In this document: positions 1 to 7,595 of the stretch, piece after piece
How the letters are laid out: each line of letters starts with the position of its first letter
Position numbering within the stretch: position 1 is the stretch's first letter
NCBI GenBank assembly: GCA_024640485.1
Contig: JAHEEY010000010.1
Location: 1 to 23,687, forward strand
Source: Chloroflexota bacterium
Lineage (GTDB): Bacteria; Chloroflexota; Anaerolineae; Promineifilales; Promineifilaceae
Direction of reading: 5' to 3'
Length of the DNA: 23,687 nt
Translations under genes and position numbers: made by a program
The notes under the pieces: generated by a model
What the model was told of the DNA's origin: nothing
What the model saw: the letters and a program-made list of their open reading frames with translations, nothing else
Database searches by the model: none

Positions 1-612
1 CATTTTAAGGGTGCCATGATGACACCCAAAGGGGTCCGCGATGCCAACTGGCTCAGAGTTGATCTGGTCCCTCTATGGCTGTCAGGCATCGATACCACCC
101 GGGTTAAGGATGAGATCCGGCCTAAGTTGGAGAAGTACCAGCGAGAAGCGGCTAAAGTTCTTTGGGAAGCGTTTCAAGACGGCCGATTGACCACGGAGCC
201 AGCCTTTGACGATCTGCTGGCGACTGATTCACCCGCCGCCCAGGCTTACCGGATGGCGGCGGCGATCATGCAGATGGCCCGCCAGCAGCTGATGCTGGAA
301 TCCCAGCTAAAGAGCCATTCCCTGATGCTCACTGATTTCGAAAAACGGCTGGAGCAGGTGGAGTCGACCCTGGGCGATCCCGGGCATCATGTCAGCCCGG
401 ATCAGGCGATGCAGGTCAGCCAGGCGGTGAAGGCGATCGCCATGGTGATGTCCAAAGCCAGCGGCAGCAATCAATATGGCTCTGTTTACGGCGAGCTGTA
501 CCGCAAGTTTGGCATCACCAGCTATAAGATGCTGCCGGCGAACCGGTTTGATGAGGCGATGAAATTCCTGACTGATTGGCATCAAGATCTGGTGGGGGAT
601 GTGCCCTTCTGA
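1..612 (+). CDS. Phage-type antirepressor protein, N-terminus cut by window edge
   Basis: The frame is open from base 1, so the gene starts before the window; the ATG at 16 lies inside the domain and is unlikely to be the true start. The visible N-terminal part (motifs LVPLWLSGIDTTRVK, IRPKLEKYQREAAKVLWE) matches the end of the P22_AR_N antirepressor domain. A helical, coiled-coil-prone linker (about residues 75-120 from base 16) follows. The last ~65 residues (SPDQAMQVSQAVKAIA, YGELYRKFGITSYK, RFDEAMKFL) resemble the ORF6C antirepressor C-terminal domain. Family knowledge: such proteins counteract phage repressors, but they also occur as stand-alone chromosomal genes. No other phage gene is visible here. 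The domain call is fairly sure; the cellular role is not known. Confidence 0.8.
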   Translation, partial: HFKGAMMTPKGVRDANWLRVDLVPLWLSGIDTTRVKDEIRPKLEKYQREAAKVLWEAFQDGRLTTEPAFDDLLATDSPAAQAYRMAAAIMQMARQQLMLESQLKSHSLMLTDFEKRLEQVESTLGDPGHHVSPDQAMQVSQAVKAIAMVMSKASGSNQYGSVYGELYRKFGITSYKMLPANRFDEAMKFLTDWHQDLVGDVPF

Positions 613-748
613 GTTGGCTGATGCTAGGACGAGGTGAATAGTCCCGGGGCTTTCTTGAGCTGCGGTTCTTTGACAAGCGTTTGACGTAAGTTCGCGGGTG
701 GGGCACTGATAACCCTTCTACCGCCAGCTGACAGCGAGGAGTTCTTCG

Positions 749-2539
749 ATGAGCGAAACCATGCCGATTAAAAATGAACAACCGTTCGATTTCGTTGTGG
801 TGGGTTCGGGGTTTGGCGGCAGCGTCTCCGCGATGAGGCTTTCTGAGAAGAAGTACAAGGTGCTGCTGCTGGAACGGGGCAAGCGGTTCCAGGCGGAAGA
901 TTTCCCCAAGAGCAACTGGAACCTCTTCAAATACCTGTGGCTGCCGGCCGCGCGATGTTTTGGGTTTATGGGGCTCAACTTATTCCAGGATGCCTTTATC
1001 CTCAACGGCAGCGGGGTAGGGGGCGGCAGCCTGGTCTACGCCAACACGCTGATTAAGCCAGGCACCGCTTTCTTTGAATCGGAGGAGTGGCGCCAGCTGG
1101 GAGATTGGGAAGCGGAGCTGACTCCTCATTATGAAACTGCCCGAAAAATGTTGGGGGTGACAGATAACCCAAAACTATGGCCCGCCGACCATGCCCTCCG
1201 GGAGATTGCCGTCGAGCTGGGACAGGAGAGCAGTTTCAAACCAACTCCGGTGGGCGTTTTCTTTGGCGAACCTGGCAAGACGGTGGCAGATCCATACTTC
1301 GACGGCCAAGGGCCTGAGCGGGCCGGCTGTATCCACTGCGGCGGCTGTATGGTCGGCTGCCAGCACAACGCCAAAAACACCCTCGACAAGAACTACCTGT
1401 ATTTTGCGGAAAAGAATGGGGCGGAGATCCGGCCGGAATCCAATGTGATTGATATCCGCCCCCTGTACGGCCAACAGCCTGACGGCGCCCGATATGAGAT
1501 CGTCTACGAACGGACCACCGATTGGCTTTCCAAGCGGCGCACCTCTGTGCGCAGCCGGAATGTGGTCATGTCAGCCGGGGTGTTGGGGACGCTTAATCTG
1601 CTGATGCGCTGTCGTGACGTCACCAAATCACTGCCCCAGCTTTCCAATCAGCTTGGGCAGCGCGTCTACACGAATAGCGAAGCGCTGTTGGGCTCTTCCG
1701 CCCGGCGAGGCGGCGTTGATTATTCCGAAGGGATTGCCATTACGTCCCATTTCTGGGTCGATGAGGTCACCAGTGTTGAGCCGGTACGCTATCCCCGGGG
1801 CTCCTCATTTATCCGCACCATCTCTTTGCCGTTGATCCCGATGGACGGCGGCTTCTGGAGCCGGATGGGGCGGTTTATCCGTGAGTTCGCCCGCCGCCCG
1901 TATGATTTCATCAAGGTGGCGATCTTGCCCGACTGGGCACGGGATACCACGATTCTGCTGGTGATGCAGACGGTGCAGAACCGGATGAGCTTTACACGGG
2001 GCCGGAGTCTGTTCACCTTTTTCCGAAAGGGGCTGGTCAGCAGCAGGGATAAAAATATCCCCATCCCCAATGTGATTGAAGCGGGGCGTTGGACGCTGGA
2101 GCGGTTTGCCCAGAAGACCAACGGCATCGCGGCGGCATCCATTCCCGATGTGCTGATGGATACGCCGACAACGGCACATATCATGGGAGGCTGCGGTATC
2201 GGCATTGATGAGCGGTCCGGTGTTGTTGACGTCAATCAGCAGCTCTTCAATTATCCCGGTATGTACGTGGTCGACGCGTCGGTGATTCCGGGCAATCTGG
2301 GGGTGAACCCCAGTTTGACCATCACAGCGATGAGCGAGCGGGCGATGAGCCAAATCCCGGCGGCGGATCCCACTGTGGAGATGCCCCGGATCTCCCCGCC
2401 GCCCGGATACCGTGCCGGCGAGCCGCTGGCCGCCGGGACGACGAAACTACCGTTTCTGATGTTAGCTTTGATTCCACTGGCGCTAGGCGTTAAGAAGTTA
2501 TGGTCGCGACTATCATCGAGCAACAAAGAGAGCAAATGA
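749..2539 (+). CDS. GMC-family FAD-dependent oxidoreductase (cholesterol/alcohol-oxidase-like), C-terminal membrane anchor
   Basis: A flavin alcohol or sterol oxidoreductase of 596 residues. The N-terminus has the FAD Rossmann motif VVVGSGFGGSVSAMRL (residues ~15-30) followed by the acidic strand end LLLERG. The C-terminal GMC domain has the active-site His in AHIMGGC (H477) and Asn in GVNPSLTITAMS (N520). Between them, residues 194-204 carry C-x2-C-x2-C-x3-C (C194, C197, C200, C204), a ferredoxin-like spacing. After the catalytic domain a Pro-rich linker leads to a hydrophobic stretch (LPFLMLALIPLALGV) and a basic tail, suggesting a C-terminal membrane anchor. The ATG at 749 is preceded by AGCGAGGAG at good distance. 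The downstream aldehyde dehydrogenase overlaps its stop codon, so the product aldehyde may pass directly to that enzyme. The substrate cannot be read from the sequence. Confidence 0.88.
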   Translation: MSETMPIKNEQPFDFVVVGSGFGGSVSAMRLSEKKYKVLLLERGKRFQAEDFPKSNWNLFKYLWLPAARCFGFMGLNLFQDAFILNGSGVGGGSLVYANTLIKPGTAFFESEEWRQLGDWEAELTPHYETARKMLGVTDNPKLWPADHALREIAVELGQESSFKPTPVGVFFGEPGKTVADPYFDGQGPERAGCIHCGGCMVGCQHNAKNTLDKNYLYFAEKNGAEIRPESNVIDIRPLYGQQPDGARYEIVYERTTDWLSKRRTSVRSRNVVMSAGVLGTLNLLMRCRDVTKSLPQLSNQLGQRVYTNSEALLGSSARRGGVDYSEGIAITSHFWVDEVTSVEPVRYPRGSSFIRTISLPLIPMDGGFWSRMGRFIREFARRPYDFIKVAILPDWARDTTILLVMQTVQNRMSFTRGRSLFTFFRKGLVSSRDKNIPIPNVIEAGRWTLERFAQKTNGIAAASIPDVLMDTPTTAHIMGGCGIGIDERSGVVDVNQQLFNYPGMYVVDASVIPGNLGVNPSLTITAMSERAMSQIPAADPTVEMPRISPPPGYRAGEPLAAGTTKLPFLMLALIPLALGVKKLWSRLSSSNKESK

Positions 2540-4170
2540 TGAACCAAAACGAAAACATGCTGCCGTTTATCAACCCCGGTACAGGGGAGCAGTTCGGCCA
2601 GGTGGCGAAGTCCACCCAGGCGGATGTTTCCGAGGCGCGCCAGACGCTGGGACATCGCTTCGATGCGTGGCACCAGACGCCTATTTCCGAGCGGGTGCGG
2701 ATCATGCGCAAATTTCAGGCGATGCTTATCGACTCTTTGGATGAGATCACCGCGGTCATCACCCAGGATACCGGCAAAAGCCGCCAGGACAGCCTGATTG
2801 AGGTGATGCTGGTGGTAGACCGGATGAACCAGTATTCCCGTAAAGCGACCCACTGGATGGGCCGCCGGCGGATACCACCGGGCCTCTATTTCTTCAAACG
2901 ATACTACACCCAGCCCCACCCATATGGTGTGGTGGCAATTATTTCCCCCTGGAATTACCCGTTCGAGCTGTCCGTGTCAGTCGTATGTGCCGCTCTGCTC
3001 GCCGGAAACACGGTTATGCTCAAGCCGTCTGAAGTGACTCCCGCCGTCGGCGCGTTGGTGGCAGATCTGTTCAGCCGCATCCCTGAACTGGCGCCCTATG
3101 TGCAGGTGCTCCATGGCGATGGGGCGGTGGGGGCGATGGTTGTGGATTCTCACCCGGATCTGGTGTTCCTGACCGGATCAACCGCGACGGCCCGAAAAAT
3201 CTCAACGGCGCTCGCTCGGGAGATGATCCCCTTCGTCTGTGAGCTTGGTGGCAAAGATGCCATGATTGTCCTGGAGGATGCTGATATTCTGGCGGCAGCC
3301 AAATGGGGGGTCTGGGGGGCCAATTATCATGGCGGGCAAAGCTGTGTCAGCATCGAGAGGGCCTATGTCGTGGAATCGGCCTATAACCAGTTCGTGGCGG
3401 CGGTTGTCGCCGAAACGGAGAAGCTGCGTCTGGGCTATTCGGCAGAAATCGACAACGCGTACCATTTTGGCCCCATGACAGACCACCGGCAGATTGATAT
3501 TGTCGAGGAGCATCTGAAAGAGGCTGTGGAACAAGGGGCCCGCATCGTGACTGGCGGGGAGCGAAATGGAGCTTACATACAGCCCACCGTGGTTGTGGAC
3601 GCGGATCACAGCATGAAGCTGATTCGTGACGAAACCTTTGGCCCGGTGATGCCCATTATGAAGGTGAAGGATGAGGCGGAAGCGGTCCAGCTGGCTAACG
3701 ACAGCCGGTACGGTTTGAGCGCTTCCGTCTGGAGTGGGGATCTTGGCCGGGCTGAACGCGTCGCTCATCAGCTGGAGGTCGGCTCCGTGAACATTAACGA
3801 CACCATCTCTCACTACGCCGTGACGCAGCTGCCCTTCGGCGGCGTCAAGATGTCGGGCAACGCCCGTACCCATGGGCAGCAGGATATCCTGCAGTTCACT
3901 CAAATGAGATCTTACGCGCTGGGAAGGCCGCCCATGGCGCTGGATATCGCCACCAAGATGAGGGAACCCAACCATTATTGGCTGGGTTCGGCCATCATGC
4001 GCCTCGCTTTTGGGGTCACCCTAAAGCAGCGCGTTCAGCCGATCGCTGAGGCGATAGAATCATTGAATGTGGGGGAGATGAAGCCGAAAGCAGGCAAGGC
4101 GGCAGTCCTCTTTGGGGCCGTCGCCGCTCTAGGCGCGTTCTTATTCGGGCTGCTCCGTTCAGATAAGTAG
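2536..4170 (+). CDS. Aldehyde dehydrogenase (NAD(P)-dependent, succinate-semialdehyde type) with C-terminal hydrophobic anchor
   Basis: Oxidises an aldehyde to the acid. Seen motifs: SPWNYPFELSV, KPSEVTP, FLTGSTATARKI (cofactor-binding region), general-base Glu in CELGGKD (E236) and the catalytic Cys in HGGQSC (C270), then ETFGPVMP. The in-frame ATG at 2500 lies inside the GMC gene. I prefer 2536, where ATG overlaps the upstream TGA (ATGA arrangement) and AAAGAGAG precedes it; a second ATG follows at 2539. From 2536 it has 544 residues, longer than the usual ~480, because a C-terminal extension ends in a hydrophobic segment (AAVLFGAVAALGAFLFGLL) followed by RSDK. This looks like a tail anchor and parallels the GMC protein. 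Coupled translation and shared anchoring suggest a two-step membrane oxidation unit; this is inference. Confidence 0.88.
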   Translation: MMNQNENMLPFINPGTGEQFGQVAKSTQADVSEARQTLGHRFDAWHQTPISERVRIMRKFQAMLIDSLDEITAVITQDTGKSRQDSLIEVMLVVDRMNQYSRKATHWMGRRRIPPGLYFFKRYYTQPHPYGVVAIISPWNYPFELSVSVVCAALLAGNTVMLKPSEVTPAVGALVADLFSRIPELAPYVQVLHGDGAVGAMVVDSHPDLVFLTGSTATARKISTALAREMIPFVCELGGKDAMIVLEDADILAAAKWGVWGANYHGGQSCVSIERAYVVESAYNQFVAAVVAETEKLRLGYSAEIDNAYHFGPMTDHRQIDIVEEHLKEAVEQGARIVTGGERNGAYIQPTVVVDADHSMKLIRDETFGPVMPIMKVKDEAEAVQLANDSRYGLSASVWSGDLGRAERVAHQLEVGSVNINDTISHYAVTQLPFGGVKMSGNARTHGQQDILQFTQMRSYALGRPPMALDIATKMREPNHYWLGSAIMRLAFGVTLKQRVQPIAEAIESLNVGEMKPKAGKAAVLFGAVAALGAFLFGLLRSDK

Positions 4171-4202
4171 CCCGAGAAGCGGTTGCTATAAGTGAGTACC
4201 CG

Positions 4203-4436
4203 TCAGTCTAGATAGAATCGATCCATCGTGGGATTGGTGTACGACCATTTGCACTGGCAGCCTTTGAGGTTGCAGGCAACGGCGGCGCTGCATTTGTGCC
4301 CAGTCACCCGATAACTTTCGGTATCAGGAATTGTCCCTGCCGGGTAGACACGCTGCTCTTTTAATTCTGCTTCGCCTTCAAATATGGGGCAGTACTGCTT
4401 TTTTACAGTAACCCATGTCATCTTCGCTTCTGACAT
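4203..4436 (-). CDS. Small Cys-rich protein, unknown function
   Basis: A 77-residue protein. An AGGAG Shine-Dalgarno sequence sits seven bases before its ATG on the minus strand, which strongly supports it as a real gene. It has five Cys (C16, C49, C55, C60, C62) and His47 beside C49; the C-terminal cluster C-x5-C-x4-C-x-C could bind a metal. There is no signal peptide or membrane segment, so it is probably cytoplasmic. I do not recognise the family. It converges with the aldehyde dehydrogenase (32 bp between stop codons, no obvious hairpin), so it is not part of that operon. Confidence 0.6.
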   Translation of the reverse strand: MSEAKMTWVTVKKQYCPIFEGEAELKEQRVYPAGTIPDTESYRVTGHKCSAAVACNLKGCQCKWSYTNPTMDRFYLD

Positions 4437-5060
4437 ATAACACTCCTAACGTGCGATCTGCACCAAAAACAAGATTAAGAACTGCGTCAAAGTTTCAGTG
4501 ACAACTGTCGGATCTTTCAATCTTAGCATAAGATCTTCCAGTTTTGGGCAACAGTGCCGATTGTCATACGCTCAATTGACAAAACTCACCCCATTTTCAT
4601 GCGCCAATGGGTGCTTTTGACATTATCCATGGCCTGGAAACGCCAGCTCTTCTGCCGGAATGAGCCGCCGCTATCATATCAGCAGGTGTACGCCACTGGG
4701 ATCTGGGATTGGTTTTGCTCATGTGCCTATGAAGGTTTATGATTATGGGGTTGTCTGGCCACCCGTTGGCGTTCTTGCGGTTCCCGCGGAAGGGGATTGT
4801 GAATGACCGGCGGACGCCAGGAATTTCAAGAGAAGATTAACATCTACCGGCTCCGTGTTCGTTGATCTTTTCAGCTGCCTCACGCCGGACAACGTTGGGC
4901 GACCCTCACCAAGAAATGCCGCGGCATCTGAATTGAACTGCGCCATCATTGAATGGTGCGTCATCACGTGATATCGGTACAGATATTACCATCTTGTGCC
5001 GCCTGCTTGTGGAGAGGATCAATCCCCTCGTTGATGTAGATGACATATAGGTTGTTTTGA
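4437..5060. other. Gene-poor intergenic region (624 bp)
   Basis: Short open frames here (for example 4554-4742 plus, 4743-4967 minus) have no Shine-Dalgarno sequence, no recognisable domain and odd composition, so I treat them as chance. The stretch must hold the promoters of the divergent small Cys-rich gene and the MFS gene. Two structures stand out near the MFS side: a perfect 10-bp palindrome ATCACGTGAT at 4963-4972, and an imperfect inverted repeat around 4941-4960. A bulged stem (CACCCCATT at ~4586 with AATGGGTG at ~4606) is also present. None can be assigned a role. Confidence 0.4.
4963..4972. promoter_or_regulatory. 10-bp perfect palindrome upstream of MFS gene
   Basis: ATCACGTGAT is self-complementary and lies about 90 bp before the MFS start codon, with a second, imperfect inverted repeat just upstream (4941-4960). 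A possible operator for a dimeric regulator of the efflux gene. No regulator gene is adjacent, and a 10-bp palindrome can occur by chance. Confidence 0.2.
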
Positions 5061-6287
5061 ATGAAAAAAGCGAATAATCGTAATTTAGGGCTGTTGTTTG
5101 TGACCATGGTGGTGGTTATGCTGGGATTCGGCATGATCATCCCGATCATGCCCTTCTACATCGAAAAATTTGGAGCGGGCGGCAGTGCCATGGGGATGTT
5201 GATGGCCTCCTACGCGGCGATGCAGTTCATCTTTGCCCCCATGTGGGGCCGGCTGTCAGATCGGTACGGCCGTAAACCGATCCTGATGGTGGGTGTGCTG
5301 GGAAATGCCATTGCCAGCCTTCTCTTTGGCCTTTCCACCCAGCTGTGGATGCTCTTCTTCTCTCGGATTCTGGCGGGGATTCTCTCTTCCGCGACCTTGC
5401 CCACAGCGATGGCCTATATCGGCGACAGCACCTCTGATGAGGATCGCGGCGGCGGCATGGGCATCATTGGCGCTGCCATGGGGGTGGGCATGGTGCTTGG
5501 CCCCGGCTTTGCCGGCTGGTTGGCTACCTATTCACTCTCCTGGCCCTTTTTCATCGCTGCCGGACTCTCCCTGGCGACAATGGTCCTCATATACCTCATC
5601 CTGCCGGAATCGCTGTCTGCCGACAGCCGGGTCGAGGCGAAAGATCAAGGGAATTGGCTCTCCCAATTCAAGCTGATGGGCGCGGCGCTTCGCGGCCCCA
5701 TCGGTTTTCTGCTGCTGCTGGCGTTCATACTGAGCTTCGGGTTGACTAATTTCGAGAGCATTTTCGGCCTTTACGTGCTGGATCGCTTCAGCTACGGCCC
5801 CCAGCAGGTGGGCACCATTCTAACAGTCGTCGGGGTGATCTCCGCCATCATTCAAGGCGGGTTGACCGGCCCATTGAGCCGTCGTTGGGGTGAATCGAAT
5901 ATCGTCAAAGGTTCTTTGCTGGGCAGTGTCATTGGATTTGCGCTGATGTTGACCGCGAATAACTTCGGCATGGTGATGCTGACCGTCTCTCTCTTTGTGA
6001 TCAGCAACTCAATGCTTCGGCCGGTCATCGCCTCGCTGACATCGAAGCGGGCAGAGGGGGGTCAGGGCATGGCTATGGGGCTGAACAACTCATTCATGAG
6101 TTTGGGGCGTATCGCCGGCCCTTTGTGGGCTGGTTTTCTGCTGGACGTGGATCTCAACTACCCCTACGTCAGCGGCGCGGTGGTGATGCTGGTGGGCTTT
6201 ATCTTCTGCATGCTCTGGTTGAATCAGGAGCCTGTTTCCGCGGGCGCAAGCGCGATTACCCGGGAATCGGCTGCCAGAACCCTGTAA
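5061..6287 (+). CDS. MFS efflux transporter, DHA1 (TetA-like drug/H+ antiporter)
   Basis: A 408-residue, 12-helix major facilitator protein of the inner membrane. Motif A is clear between helices 2 and 3 (GRLSDRYGRKP, residues 63-73). Motif C, typical of antiporters, is in helix 5 (GMVLGPGFAGWL). Length and helix distribution are normal, with a soluble central loop around residues 190-205. It is likely to export a small hydrophobic compound or drug in exchange for protons; the substrate cannot be told from sequence. The ATG at 5061 has only a weak ribosome site (ATAGG about nine bases upstream). It appears monocistronic, with long non-coding DNA before it and a strong intrinsic terminator after it. 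Confidence 0.88.
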   Translation: MKKANNRNLGLLFVTMVVVMLGFGMIIPIMPFYIEKFGAGGSAMGMLMASYAAMQFIFAPMWGRLSDRYGRKPILMVGVLGNAIASLLFGLSTQLWMLFFSRILAGILSSATLPTAMAYIGDSTSDEDRGGGMGIIGAAMGVGMVLGPGFAGWLATYSLSWPFFIAAGLSLATMVLIYLILPESLSADSRVEAKDQGNWLSQFKLMGAALRGPIGFLLLLAFILSFGLTNFESIFGLYVLDRFSYGPQQVGTILTVVGVISAIIQGGLTGPLSRRWGESNIVKGSLLGSVIGFALMLTANNFGMVMLTVSLFVISNSMLRPVIASLTSKRAEGGQGMAMGLNNSFMSLGRIAGPLWAGFLLDVDLNYPYVSGAVVMLVGFIFCMLWLNQEPVSAGASAITRESAARTL

Positions 6288-6332
6288 AGACAACGGACAG
6301 CCTCGCTTATCGAGGCGCAAATCGTTTCAGCT

Positions 6333-6377
6333 AAAGCTTCTTCTCTGATGATTATTGGAGAGGAAGCTTTCTTTTTT
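6333..6377 (+). terminator. Intrinsic terminator of the MFS gene
   Basis: Arms AAAGCTTCTTCTC (6333-6345) and GAGAGGAAGCTTT (6358-6370) pair along 13 positions with one G-U pair, followed by C and six T (6371-6377). It lies 46 bp after the MFS stop codon. On the minus strand no T-run follows, so it is directional. Confidence 0.85.
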
Positions 6378-6438
6378 GCAGTAAAAATTGTCGGTGTCTG
6401 TGGCGTCAGGTGGGGCCGAACCAGTACCAGTCCGGCAA

Positions 6439-7455
6439 TCAGGCGAGCGCCTGTTTCATAATCGTCAGCACCAGCGGGCTGGATACCAGCGCCGACAACG
6501 GCCTCAGCAGCTTGGGGATGTACTCACTGATGGCGATCGCCGACGCGTCCGGTGCGATTTCGCTGAGGATGGTTCTGGCCAGTCCCTGCAGCTGGCTCAT
6601 CAAATGGGCTTCATCCTCCGCGGTCAGCACCGGAGCGATTTTATTGGCGTTGGACTGTTTCCAGGGAATGACCCAGGTCTGGATCACCCGGATGGCTTCA
6701 TCGACGCCGTGAAGATTCGCCAGGATCAGCGATTGGTCTTTCATCGTTTTTACTTCGTTGATGTACACTTTTCCACGGGTGGTGTGGCCCTGATAATCCT
6801 GACTGATATGCTGGATGTCGATGACTGCCTGCAGAAACGGGCTGATGACAGAGGCCATGTAGATGGGTGTGAACTGCTCCGGCAAGGCATAGTCACTGCG
6901 GATGTCTTTGATGTAAAAAATCCCGTCGGTGACACTCTCTTCGGAAGGGACGCAGGCCAGTAATCGCAGCTGACCCAATATCAGCCGGTCGTTGTTGTGC
7001 AGCTCGTATGGTTTTCCCGGGGCCAATCTAACCCGATTCAGCCAGGTGCCGTTGGTGCTGCCTAAATCGGCAACGGTATGCATGCCGTTGAGGTACGATA
7101 TTTGGATATGCCGGCGGGAGACGCCCAGATCGAGCCCTCCGTAGCCGGTCAAATCTACAATGGGGATAGTGGAGCTTTCTACGTGACGTCCGACGATAAC
7201 TTGGGGGGTATTGGGGATGACGATAGGTTCTGTCTGATCCATGACGAACAAGGCGATGCTATCGCTGGATCGTTTGGCAAGATACTCGGCGCAGCGGGCG
7301 CCGCTCAAAATCGCTTCTTCCGCCCCTTTGGCGATACGCTCCGTGGTAAGGGCGTCTGTGGAACTGACTATGAATTGAACTCCGCAGTAGGTACAATGGG
7401 TCGCATCCGCTTTATTCTTTCTCTGGCACAGAGGACAAAATATGGATACGGTCAT
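6439..7455 (-). CDS. Zinc-ribbon and FHA-domain protein
   Basis: A 338-residue cytoplasmic phosphothreonine-binding protein. The N-terminus is a zinc ribbon with C7-x2-C10 ... C21-x2-C24. The FHA domain (about residues 78-168) keeps the signature residues GR (89-90), SRRH (113-116) and STNGT (133-137), so phosphopeptide binding is expected. The last ~170 residues are mixed alpha/beta and unrecognised. The frame is open further upstream, but I chose the ATG at 7455: AAGGAA precedes it by about seven bases and the zinc ribbon starts right after it. It diverges from the Ser/Thr kinase-cyclase gene, 140 bp away. FHA proteins often read marks set by such kinases, so it is a candidate substrate or partner; that link is inference. 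Confidence 0.85.
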   Translation of the reverse strand: MTVSIFCPLCQRKNKADATHCTYCGVQFIVSSTDALTTERIAKGAEEAILSGARCAEYLAKRSSDSIALFVMDQTEPIVIPNTPQVIVGRHVESSTIPIVDLTGYGGLDLGVSRRHIQISYLNGMHTVADLGSTNGTWLNRVRLAPGKPYELHNNDRLILGQLRLLACVPSEESVTDGIFYIKDIRSDYALPEQFTPIYMASVISPFLQAVIDIQHISQDYQGHTTRGKVYINEVKTMKDQSLILANLHGVDEAIRVIQTWVIPWKQSNANKIAPVLTAEDEAHLMSQLQGLARTILSEIAPDASAIAISEYIPKLLRPLSALVSSPLVLTIMKQALA

Positions 7456-7511
7456 GAATGTTCCTTCGAAATGATGGCCGACAGCGGGAGTCAAATGCTG
7501 TAAATATAAGT

Positions 7512-7531
7512 ATTGTATAATCATATACAAT
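7512..7531. promoter_or_regulatory. Perfect inverted repeat overlapping a -10-like box between FHA and kinase-cyclase genes
   Basis: ATTGTATA (7512-7519) and TATACAAT (7524-7531) are perfect inverted repeats separated by ATCA. The left arm overlaps a TATAAT box on the plus strand (7516-7521), about 75 bp before the kinase-cyclase ATG. This is the position expected for an operator that controls one or both divergent genes. No good TTGACA-like -35 is seen at the right distance, so activation or another sigma factor may be needed. Confidence 0.45.
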
Positions 7532-7595
7532 CCATTCGCAAGAAATCGCATAAGAGAATAACCGAAATCGAGCCGGAAACGGAGTTCTGTCAAAT

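Noticed and set aside
4586..4613. Bulged stem CACCCCATT/AATGGGTG as a terminator
   Set aside because: The stem is short with a bulge, no T-run follows and no gene ends nearby on either strand.
4554..4967. Two short open frames in the gene-poor region (62 aa plus, 74 aa minus)
   Set aside because: No ribosome site, no domain, odd composition and low-complexity ends; most likely chance frames.
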